A DNA stretch of 64,000 nt from Glaciecola sp. (GTDB lineage Bacteria > Pseudomonadota > Gammaproteobacteria > Enterobacterales > Alteromonadaceae): assembly GCA_029246415.1 (NCBI GenBank), contig JAQWNF010000006.1:1-64000 (forward strand), in the 5' to 3' direction. The notes beneath the pieces were generated by a model. That model was given only the letters and a program-made list of their open reading frames with translations. It did no database searches and was not told the DNA's origin. Both the position numbers and the translations under genes were made by a program. How positions within the stretch are numbered: the stretch's first letter is position 1; each line of letters opens with the position of its first letter. Of the stretch, positions 53,359-61,847 are shown one piece after another.

Positions 53359-54960
53359 TTGCCAGTTGAAAAAGAGTTAAACCTTTCACAATTTATAACG
53401 TACTCAGTCATCATTTTGGTTGGGTGTCTCGCTGCTGAATTTTTCTTATTTGCACTATCCTTACGCTATGAAGTATATGAGAACATGGTGTGTTGGTATT
53501 TCCCTATTGGTTTTAGGTTATTGTTATTGTTGTATTTACCTATTCGTTATTGGGGCGTTGTTTGGTTTGGCGGTAGTCTTGGGTTGTTCTTATATTGGTC
53601 AAATTATGTCGAGCCTAATACGGTGTTTATTGACAATTTTAGCTACAATTTCTATTTATTATTATCGTTACCTGTTATTTATTTTGTCAAGGTTCGTTAC
53701 GTTACCGAATCTTTAATGACTGTTAAAGCGTTGCTTGCGATATTAGGTGCGTTTATTGCTATTAGATTAATAGATACTTTCATTAATTTAGCCTCAGATG
53801 GACCTTTGTATTTAGGTGTGCCAGAAGCGTTACTGTTAGATGTATTTATTGCACATCAACTTGCTGCATTGTTACCATTTTTGTTCATGTTGACCTGTTA
53901 CTACTTTGTTCAATGGCTAGTGAGTGGTGCTACCAAGTTGAATAATGTTCAGTTAGTTAAATTATTTATAGTTAATCTTATTATAGGGTTGTCATTATTG
54001 TTAGTGCACGTCATCCAGCCGAGTTTAGATAACTTGTTAGTCGTCTTGGTGTTCATTGGCATTGTATGGCTAGGGGCGAGTTATGGCTTTACGGCGTTGA
54101 TGACATTTACGGTGACTATTAACACATTTTTATTGTTGTATTTGTTTGATACCAATAATGGTGAGTTACTACTCCGGTACATGCCTTTTATGTCTAGCTA
54201 TTGCCTAGTGGCGTTATTTGTTGGCGGGTATTTAATTGAAACGGAGCGGGTGAATCTCAATTTACGTATAAATAACTCCACGTTAGCCGAGAACAACATG
54301 AAGTTGAAGGAGTTGTCTAACCGAACGATTAGCATCCAAGAACAAGAGCGCAAAGAGCTTTCTCAAGAGTTGCATGATGAAATCGGTCAAAACATCACTG
54401 CATTAAAAACAGAACTAATAATGATCGAACGCACAGGTCTACAACACTCAGATAAATTCAGTACTGAAGGGATCAGGCACGCGGCTGATATGATTTATGA
54501 TAGTGTGTACAACATGATGAATTGGCTAAGACCGTCAGAGTTGGACGAGATTGGATTAACTGACATTTTGACGGGGGCGTTTTTTGCTAGTCGTTTATCT
54601 GCCGCAAACATTCATTATGTACATGATATAACAGCTAACTTGCAACAATTGACGGCGGCACAAGAGATTGCGATATTTAGAATTGTGCAAGAATCCGTGA
54701 CCAATACGATAAAATACTCAACCGGAGATTTGTACAGCGTGAGTATCCATCAAGTCGCGGATATTTTGATCTTGAGTATGTCTGATAATGGTTTTGTTAA
54801 ACAAGGGACATCCAAATCTGGTGGGTTTGGATTATCTGGTATCGAAGACCGGGTTACGTCGCTTGACGGCGATTTTTATATCGACTCTACAGATGGGTTT
54901 AACATTTATGTTAAGTTGCCATTAGCGCGTTGTACTCAGGAGAGTAATGCACTAGCATAA
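53359..54960 (+). CDS. Membrane sensor histidine kinase (MASE1-like N-terminus, NarX/DegS-type HisKA_3 + HATPase)
   Basis: Eight-plus TM segments, IQEQERKELSQELHDEIGQNITALK, FRIVQESVTNTIKYS, GGFGLSGIEDRV. Confidence 0.87.
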   Translation: MPVEKELNLSQFITYSVIILVGCLAAEFFLFALSLRYEVYENMVCWYFPIGFRLLLLLYLPIRYWGVVWFGGSLGLFLYWSNYVEPNTVFIDNFSYNFYLLLSLPVIYFVKVRYVTESLMTVKALLAILGAFIAIRLIDTFINLASDGPLYLGVPEALLLDVFIAHQLAALLPFLFMLTCYYFVQWLVSGATKLNNVQLVKLFIVNLIIGLSLLLVHVIQPSLDNLLVVLVFIGIVWLGASYGFTALMTFTVTINTFLLLYLFDTNNGELLLRYMPFMSSYCLVALFVGGYLIETERVNLNLRINNSTLAENNMKLKELSNRTISIQEQERKELSQELHDEIGQNITALKTELIMIERTGLQHSDKFSTEGIRHAADMIYDSVYNMMNWLRPSELDEIGLTDILTGAFFASRLSAANIHYVHDITANLQQLTAAQEIAIFRIVQESVTNTIKYSTGDLYSVSIHQVADILILSMSDNGFVKQGTSKSGGFGLSGIEDRVTSLDGDFYIDSTDGFNIYVKLPLARCTQESNALA

Positions 54961-55076
54961 AGCGGTTTGTGATGTTTACAATCTGGTCTAACAATCGCAT
55001 GGTTTATGATTAAATATTCGATGAAATTGTATTATAGTGGCGAAACATTGGCTATAACAATACTATAGGGCTATAC

Positions 55077-56213
55077 ATGTCGAATGTGACACCTCATCAA
55101 TCTACATCCCTTAAAGCGTCTAATATAAACAAACTATTTGGATGGGGAGCCTTATTATTAGCGGCTGTCAGCGCACTCTTAATTACGCTATCGTATTGGG
55201 CAGTATCAGGTCCTTTTGTGATCGGCTTTTTTGTTAGTTTGGTGTTGTATTTATATACCCATGCCAAATATTCAGGGTTTGCATTTACCTTTATGATCCT
55301 TACGGCCGTAGCTGCCGCATTATATTATCCTAGTGTTTTTCAAAGTGTTGGCGGGGTCGAGCTCAAATCATTCATTGTGCCTTTATTGATGATCATTATG
55401 TTTGGTATGGGAACCTCGATGAGTGTGCAAGATTTTGTGCGCGTTGGTAAAATGCCTAAGGGGATCTTAATTGGCTTGATTTGCCAGTTTTCGATTATGC
55501 CTATTGTTGGTTTTGGTTTAGCGCTTGTTTCTGGTTTACCACCTGAAATAGCGGCTGGCATTATCTTAGTCGGCTGTTCTCCAAGTGGTCTAGCTTCAAA
55601 TGTCATGGCGTATATATCAGGGGCTAATTTGGCCTTATCACTGACCTTGACAGCGGTATCAACTTTATTAGCACCGTTTATCACACCATTTTATATGTCA
55701 TTACTGGCGGATGAGTTTGTGCCTATCGATGCGCTTGCGATGTTTTTGAGTATTAGTAAAATTGTGATTTTGCCATTAGTGGCTGGGTTGATTTTTAATC
55801 ACATTGTACATGGTCGTTTTCCGTTAATAGACAAGGCGATGCCAAAAGTATCTATGGTCTCTATAGGGATCATTATTACGGTTATTACGGCAGCGGGACG
55901 AGATAGCCTACTGACTATCGGTGGAGTATTAATTATAGTGGTGATTATTCATAACGCGTTGGGATATTTAATGGGTTATGGTGGTGCCAAGTTATTTGGT
56001 ATGGATGAAGCCTCATCACGCACCATTGCTTTTGAGGTTGGAATGCAAAACTCAGGTTTAGCATCTGGCATTGCTTTAGAAATGGGGAAAGTCGCAACTA
56101 TGGGCTTAGCGCCAGCGGTCTTTGGACCCGTTATGAACATTTCAGGTTCTTCATTAGCTAGTTGGTGGCGAGATCGAAAACCCCAAACAGAAAGCTCAAA
56201 ACAGAAAATTTAG
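55077..56213 (+). CDS. Bile acid:sodium symporter (BASS) family transporter
   Basis: GMGTSMSVQDFVRVG, GCSPSGLASNVMAYISGANLALSLTLTAVST, EVGMQNSGLASGIAL. Confidence 0.88.
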   Translation: MSNVTPHQSTSLKASNINKLFGWGALLLAAVSALLITLSYWAVSGPFVIGFFVSLVLYLYTHAKYSGFAFTFMILTAVAAALYYPSVFQSVGGVELKSFIVPLLMIIMFGMGTSMSVQDFVRVGKMPKGILIGLICQFSIMPIVGFGLALVSGLPPEIAAGIILVGCSPSGLASNVMAYISGANLALSLTLTAVSTLLAPFITPFYMSLLADEFVPIDALAMFLSISKIVILPLVAGLIFNHIVHGRFPLIDKAMPKVSMVSIGIIITVITAAGRDSLLTIGGVLIIVVIIHNALGYLMGYGGAKLFGMDEASSRTIAFEVGMQNSGLASGIALEMGKVATMGLAPAVFGPVMNISGSSLASWWRDRKPQTESSKQKI

Positions 56214-56220
56214 TAAAATA

Positions 56221-56234
56221 ATTGTATAACCAAT
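56221..56234. promoter_or_regulatory. Candidate GntR operator ATTGTATAACCAAT (12/14 to 41655 site)
   Basis: Read directly; upstream of second PL6 gene. Confidence 0.45.
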
Positions 56235-56299
56235 ATGTTATTTTTTTTTGTAAAACCTGTTAAATTTTATTTACAACAAATCAAGCCTTGATTGTTAAA

Positions 56300-56313
56300 A
56301 TTGGTTGACCAAT
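56300..56313. promoter_or_regulatory. Candidate GntR operator ATTGGTTGACCAAT (13/14 to 41655 site)
   Basis: Read directly; 30 bp upstream of the preferred ATG of the second PL6 gene. Confidence 0.6.
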
Positions 56314-56342
56314 ATCAAAGTTTAAGCATGCAGGTACGTATT

Positions 56343-59261
56343 ATGAAAAATCATCGTTTTTCGGCTCTTAACCCTATTTCATTGGTTATTCTCTTAAGTT
56401 GTCTATCCGCTTGCGGCGGAGGGGGAGGAGGGACTCCTCCATCAACTGGGCCTGTAGGTGGTAATACCAATACTGCAGCAGTTATCTCTGGGGAAATGTC
56501 AGGCTCAGCTGTTGAAGATGATGTTTTAGTTACAAGTGGAACACTAAGTATTGTTGATCCTGATTCTGGTGAAGCGACCTTTACCGCCCAAACACTCATC
56601 CAAGGTAATTATGGTACTTTTACTGTCAATGCCACCGGGCAATGGAATTACACACTTTCTAACGAGTTATCAACCGTCCAAGACCTAAACGCCTCACAAA
56701 GCCTTACTGATAGCTTTACGGTTAGAAGTGCCGATAATACCTCCGCACAAATTATCGTAACGATTACTGGTACTAATGAAGCGCCGGTTATTGTGGACGC
56801 CTTAGCAAAAGGGCAAATTGGTGACAATGATACCGTACCAACGGTTAATTGTGATGTCGTGCATGCAAGTGTTTTGGCAATCCAAAATGCCGTAGATGGT
56901 AATTTTGCAATGAACCCAGGAGAAACCGTTTGCTTGGCTTCTGGAACATATTCAGGGTTAGAGCTGAGCTTTGGAGGAGTCGGAACCGAAAGCTTGCCTA
57001 TCACTGTTGCTGCACAAGTACCTGGAACAGTGACTATTTCTGGAGAAGTATCCATTGCCATGACAGGGGAATATGTTGTGTTGCAAGGCTTTATCTTTAA
57101 AGATGGCAGTCAAGACAATCAAGTTATTCAAACTCGTGCTAATAGTAATACCCCATGTAATCACTGCCGTATCACTGAAAATTCATTAATTAATATGGAT
57201 GCGGGTATGACTGACACGACCAAATGGGTGTACATTTATGGTAGTGATAACAGGATAGATCATAACTGGTTTTCTGGTAAAACTACTCGGGGTGCATTGT
57301 TAGTTATCGATCGATATCTAGCTGATGGTGTCGCCTTAGATGAGACTTTCGAAGTTGACCGAGCTCAAATTGATCATAATTACTTTGGTGATCGTCCGCC
57401 GGTAAATGGTAAACCCTATGCCGACAGCAGCGATAATGAGTATGAAGCTATTCGGATTGGTACCAGTGACTCGCATACTCTGAATTCTTACTCTGTCGTT
57501 GAACACAATTATTTTGAACGGATCCAAGCAGAGGCTGAAGTTATTTCCAATAAATCCGGCCACAATACTATTCGACATAATACGATCAGAGATAGTTATG
57601 GCTCAATTGTGACGCGCCATGGTGAATTTGCGACTATCGAAAATAACTTTATTTTTGGTGATGATCATCCTTTCTCTGGAGGGATCAGAATTATCGATGG
57701 CAATCATACTGTCGTTAATAACTACATCGAAGGTGCAAGATACCAAGATTCAAATTGGAATGGTGGTATCGTGTTAACCGGTGGCAATGGCTCAACCAGT
57801 AATGGATATCAAAATGTTGAAAATGTATTAGTTGCTAACAATACCATTGTCGATAGCGTAAATAGCCTGAATTTTCTTGGTGGGAACAATAGCAAAAAGC
57901 CTGATTCGGTTTGGCTGGTTAATAATATCATCGCTAATGCCGTTGGGCCGGTAATCAAAAATGCTGGCTCATTGCCAACAAACTCAACGTTCTCTGGCAA
58001 TATTGTCTTTGGTCAACGTTTTGCTGATGATAGTAATACTAACGCTGCAGGATTAAGTGGGATGAGTTTTGTCACGCCCGTCTTAGAAAAATCAAGTTCA
58101 GGGGTTTATCGTCCCAGTACACAATCTCCTAATTTAGCAGCAGATCAAACGGTTGATATTAGTCCATTTAGCTATCCAACACATGATATGGATGGTCAGG
58201 TGAGAAGTAATAACACGACGATTGGTGCTGATGAGGCATTGCAAGACTCAGTGACGCGAGGGCCGTTAACACCATCGTTAGTGGGACCATTGAGTTATAC
58301 ACCTCCAGCTACAGTAGGGCATGTTGTATCAGTACCTATTACTAATCATGATTTTGATAGTGCAGATTTGATCGGATGGGTGAATACTGGCGCGGAAGTT
58401 ATAGTCAATAATGATGAAGTCTTTTCTAGAGGAAGTAGCGTCAAAGTGGATAGCGCAAGTGATGCGATTGAACAAACTGTTACCGTTACACCCAACACTA
58501 ATTATACTTTTTCGGCTTTTGTAAAAGGCGTAGGGGCCATATCAGTGATGGTCGGTGACACGGTATACAGCGCGAATCAAATCAATGATGATTATCGCTT
58601 TACGACAGTGAGTTTTAATTCAGGTACGGCGACTGAGGTGACTATAAAAGCTAGTCTACCTGAAGAAGTCAGCAACAAAGCAACAATACTGAATGCTAAA
58701 TTTGATAATGCTCAAGTGGATTGGGGGATCTATGAAGGAACGGGAGTAGGGCAAGTGCAAGATTCAAGTAATTCATCTGATAGCACAGATGGCTCAATTA
58801 AGTTTAAGTACAATGCGGATGATTTTGGTACACCTTTTGATCCGTATATTGCACAGTCAATCACAGTCGTCCCTAATACGGATTATACATTAACCTCTTA
58901 CTCACTGCTTAAAAGCAGCCAAAGTGGCAGTACAGTGCGATTTGGTGCATTTGCTGGAGGGGATGATTCATTATTGGCTAGTGCAAGCCCGAGTGCTGTT
59001 ATGCTTGCTACTAAAGAGTCTGTTTATAGCGAGCTAGAAGCATCTGGAGCGATGAGTGGGGATGATAGCTTCTTACGGGATTCGGTTAGCTTTAATAGCG
59101 GCGATAATTCCACAATCACGATATTCTCTCAATTTAACACCACCACGGGTGATGAGATCCGTGTTGATGAGTTTGAACTTACTTATCAGGGGGCGCCAGC
59201 AGCTGGCTCTGTTGCTTACTTTGATAGTTTCCGCTTGGTATCACATGCTGCTTTGAATTAG
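56343..59261 (+). CDS. Modular polysaccharide lyase family 6 lipoprotein: lipobox, VCBS-type domain, PL6 beta-helix, two C-terminal CBM-like beta-sandwich modules
   Basis: LLSCLSACGGGGGG lipobox; PDSGEATFTAQTLIQGNYGTFTVNATGQWNYTLSN VCBS; EVISNKSGHNTIRHNTIRDSYGSIVTRHGEF PL6 Lys/Arg; QTVTVTPNTNYTFSAFVKG and QSITVVPNTDYTLTSYSLLK repeats. Confidence 0.9.
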   Translation: MKNHRFSALNPISLVILLSCLSACGGGGGGTPPSTGPVGGNTNTAAVISGEMSGSAVEDDVLVTSGTLSIVDPDSGEATFTAQTLIQGNYGTFTVNATGQWNYTLSNELSTVQDLNASQSLTDSFTVRSADNTSAQIIVTITGTNEAPVIVDALAKGQIGDNDTVPTVNCDVVHASVLAIQNAVDGNFAMNPGETVCLASGTYSGLELSFGGVGTESLPITVAAQVPGTVTISGEVSIAMTGEYVVLQGFIFKDGSQDNQVIQTRANSNTPCNHCRITENSLINMDAGMTDTTKWVYIYGSDNRIDHNWFSGKTTRGALLVIDRYLADGVALDETFEVDRAQIDHNYFGDRPPVNGKPYADSSDNEYEAIRIGTSDSHTLNSYSVVEHNYFERIQAEAEVISNKSGHNTIRHNTIRDSYGSIVTRHGEFATIENNFIFGDDHPFSGGIRIIDGNHTVVNNYIEGARYQDSNWNGGIVLTGGNGSTSNGYQNVENVLVANNTIVDSVNSLNFLGGNNSKKPDSVWLVNNIIANAVGPVIKNAGSLPTNSTFSGNIVFGQRFADDSNTNAAGLSGMSFVTPVLEKSSSGVYRPSTQSPNLAADQTVDISPFSYPTHDMDGQVRSNNTTIGADEALQDSVTRGPLTPSLVGPLSYTPPATVGHVVSVPITNHDFDSADLIGWVNTGAEVIVNNDEVFSRGSSVKVDSASDAIEQTVTVTPNTNYTFSAFVKGVGAISVMVGDTVYSANQINDDYRFTTVSFNSGTATEVTIKASLPEEVSNKATILNAKFDNAQVDWGIYEGTGVGQVQDSSNSSDSTDGSIKFKYNADDFGTPFDPYIAQSITVVPNTDYTLTSYSLLKSSQSGSTVRFGAFAGGDDSLLASASPSAVMLATKESVYSELEASGAMSGDDSFLRDSVSFNSGDNSTITIFSQFNTTTGDEIRVDEFELTYQGAPAAGSVAYFDSFRLVSHAALN

Positions 59262-59290
59262 CTTTAAGGTGTGTGGAGTTGAGTAAAAGC

Positions 59291-59340
59291 AAAAGCCACT
59301 TATTGATGAGATAAACAGACATCTAATAAGTGGCTTTTTT
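59291..59340 (+). terminator. Rho-independent terminator after second PL6 gene
   Basis: Perfect 14-bp stem AAAAGCCACTTATT / AATAAGTGGCTTTT plus T tract. Confidence 0.85.
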
Positions 59341-59378
59341 ATTTGTAAGTGAGTCTTGTGGGCTAGGCGCAAATCAAA

Positions 59379-59780
59379 CTATTTAGTTTCATAGGTGTAA
59401 TTCGCGTTTGCCATATTCGCATTTCGCATGTGTACTTTCCCAGAAAAAGTTTTTGAAATATCGTGAATTTCGACATTTCCTGTGCGAAAACGATCTAGAT
59501 GCGAAGCGACTTCGTCATTAGCATTCATAAGTGCAAAATTTACTACGTTTTCACCATTGCAATGTAACTTATTGGCAATCAATTTGTAGCTTCTAAGTTT
59601 CATAGTTGTTGGTCTAAACTCTTGAATTTTAACCTTCATTTGTTGCTTAGAACCCGTTGCTGCCACCACACATAATTTACTTGCAAATGAATCATCGGCA
59701 GCTGTTATTTGCGATTTTGCAACAGCAGCTGATGATAATGTGGTTAATACAACTAATGCACTGACTTTAACGATACTCAT
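59379..59780 (-). CDS. DUF3718-like small secreted protein
   Basis: Signal peptide; ASKLCVVAATGSKQQMKVKIQE...ANKLHCNGENVVNFA. Confidence 0.7.
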   Translation of the reverse strand: MSIVKVSALVVLTTLSSAAVAKSQITAADDSFASKLCVVAATGSKQQMKVKIQEFRPTTMKLRSYKLIANKLHCNGENVVNFALMNANDEVASHLDRFRTGNVEIHDISKTFSGKVHMRNANMANANYTYETK

Positions 59781-59829
59781 GATGTTTCTCCATTTTGTTA
59801 ATTTAATTACTACGGTTTGGCCCTGTTAT

Positions 59830-60210
59830 TTATTTAAATATGTCTGTTGTTACATTTAAAATTTTCTCTTCTATCGTTTTTTTATCTTTGGCATTAAAAA
59901 TCCAACCTAGTCTCATAATCCCACCGTATTTGTGAAATTCACACTGTGTATGATATTCAGATGTTGCTTCAACCCCGATCTTGAACTTTAATCTGACGCT
60001 TACATGTAAACCATTCCAACGGGCATCACATCCGATAATTGCATTGGGAAATAAACGTTTTTCGCCTAACGTAAAGTGCTTAATGGTAAAGTCCAATGTA
60101 TCTATGATTTCCAATATTTCGTTATTTTCATGCTTAGCATTAATTTGGTTATAGAATTCATTTTGCAACGAAAGGTCTTTTATTTTAGGTGTTTTTATAC
60201 TGTTGAACAT
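59830..60210 (-). CDS. Hypothetical protein (126 aa)
   Basis: Open frame with plausible composition; no recognised domain. Confidence 0.5.
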   Translation of the reverse strand: MFNSIKTPKIKDLSLQNEFYNQINAKHENNEILEIIDTLDFTIKHFTLGEKRLFPNAIIGCDARWNGLHVSVRLKFKIGVEATSEYHTQCEFHKYGGIMRLGWIFNAKDKKTIEEKILNVTTDIFK

Positions 60211-60712
60211 GTGCGGTAAGCCCTCCGTTTACTATGAGTTTCTAGAAAGTACGTATATATTTTAGTTAGGTATTTGGAGGCTTGTATATAGGAGTTTCTC
60301 TTAATGCTGAGTGATTATTTTTGGACTGAGTTTTGCTTATAAATCTATATCGATTAAGTTAGTTTTAAGTTATTTCTTATTTTATTTTGTTATATTGATA
60401 GTTAATGGATGTTTTTTACAATAAAATTAATGATATAGCGGTGTTTTAATGTTTTTTCATACAAACTAAAGTTTTATTTATAGTTTTTTTTGTAAGTATT
60501 AATGTGTTAAATCAATATTAGTCGAATTTTTTTGTACGAAATAGCTCACAACTAAAGAATGTAAAAAAATGTAAAATTAATAAAAAACTTGCTAAATTGG
60601 CGCGTTAACTAGTAAGAGGTTTGACCAGCTAAGTGCTGAAAATAATGGAATCTGCAATGATTTTAGGGATATCAAAAAGTGAAGGGGGATTTGTTGAGCT
60701 TGAATGAAACCG

Positions 60713-60770
60713 TAAATGGCTCGTTGTAATGATAATACATGAGAGTAGAAACACGACAACGAGCTATTTA
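60713..60770. repeat. 15-bp inverted repeat with 28-nt loop
   Basis: TAAATGGCTCGTTGT (60713-60727) / ACAACGAGCTATTTA (60756-60770), one G-T pair, no T tract. Confidence 0.65.
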
Positions 60771-60810
60771 GGAGAATGATGTCACTATGCTAATTACGTT
60801 TTAGTTGTAA

Positions 60811-61290
60811 TTAGTCTTCAGATGAACGCAGTTCAACTTCTTGATCTTTAAATTTACGAACAAATACACTTAGGCTTTGGCTGTTACATAGTACTTTGTT
60901 GTACATGTTAAATTTAGCGCGTGCTGCTTGCTCACCATTCACAACTGCATCAAGGCATAATTGAGATTCAAGGTTAGCATCCTTAGCGACCAATGCTATT
61001 TTTTCTACTTTGCTGACTTGTGTGCTTGTAGTTCTGTATGTTTTTGCAAATTTTCTAATGCTAAGACCATTACAAGTCACTGACTCTGCGTAGGCTGAGA
61101 AGTTAATGTCGTTTTCTTTTACTAATGTTTTTGCTGAATCATAGCCCTGCGTTGCTGCTGTGAAACAAACTTGAGTTGCAAAATCATTGTTGACTGTTTT
61201 GAATACGACTTTTTTGGCAAATGCACTAGTTGATGATAATGCAATTGTTGCTGCGATTGCTAATGTTGATAATTTCATAATATTCTCCAA
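60811..61290 (-). CDS. DUF3718-like small secreted protein with two Cys-containing modules
   Basis: Signal peptide; FATQVCFTAATQGYDSAKTLV...VTCNGLSIRKFAK and LESQLCLDAVVNGEQAARAKF...VLCNSQSLSVFVRKF. Confidence 0.72.
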   Translation of the reverse strand: MENIMKLSTLAIAATIALSSTSAFAKKVVFKTVNNDFATQVCFTAATQGYDSAKTLVKENDINFSAYAESVTCNGLSIRKFAKTYRTTSTQVSKVEKIALVAKDANLESQLCLDAVVNGEQAARAKFNMYNKVLCNSQSLSVFVRKFKDQEVELRSSED

Positions 61291-61578
61291 AATGTAATAA
61301 AACTAGATAACGCTGCTGCGTTGATCATATCATGCCCATATATTGAGAGAAATACAGGTGTTTCTGTAATTAAATTACATTTATTTGTAATAATTACGAT
61401 ATTTTACTTTTATTTTGTAATTAAATTACAATTTGTTGTTTTTTGTTCGAGAGTTTGTTCCTTTCTATTAACAATGTATTTGTTTTCGTAACATTGTCTG
61501 TTTCTTTTACACTTTGGCAGCTTTGAAAATACAGATGTTGTTAACTACCTAATTGTATAGATGAATTTTTTTGGGAAC

Positions 61579-61614
61579 GTTTATTGCTAAGTGTTTATTG
61601 CTAAGTGTTTATTG
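61579..61614. repeat. 14-bp tandem repeat GTTTATTGCTAAGT, about 2.6 copies
   Basis: Units 61579-61592, 61593-61606, partial 61607-61614; read directly. Confidence 0.85.
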
Positions 61615-61787
61615 AAAGTTATTTGAAATCTTATGAATATGTAGCGCGACCAAGTACTGCAGCTATCACGGGTCACTTCGTCTATACCGAAGTAAACGCA
61701 CCTAACGCTATTGCCTTGATGTTACTGGGTTTATTTGTACTTGCGTTCGCACGCAACAACACACGATTAAAATTAAGAAAGAAATGA
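61605..61787 (+). pseudogene. Possible decapitated C-terminal remnant of a PEP-CTERM-type sorted protein
   Basis: VNAPNAIALMLLGLFVLAFARNNTRLKLRKK resembles motif-TM-basic tail; in-frame stop immediately upstream of the GTG. Confidence 0.45.
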
Positions 61788-61847
61788 AAATAGTGATAAG
61801 ATAGCTTTCAGTTCATCTATACAGCATGCAATGTGGAAGCGGGCAAT

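Noticed and set aside
55047-55061. ATTGGCTATAACAAT upstream of the BASS gene as another GntR operator
   Set aside because: Half-site spacing differs and the GGT/ACC core is absent.
56292-56342. TTG start at 56292 for the second PL6 gene
   Set aside because: The lipoprotein signal peptide starts naturally at ATG 56343, and the 56292-56342 stretch contains the operator-like palindrome.
56351-57164. Minus-strand ORFs antisense to the second PL6 gene (82, 137 and 68 aa)
   Set aside because: Shadow ORFs opposite a clear lyase; low-complexity composition mirroring the sense codons.
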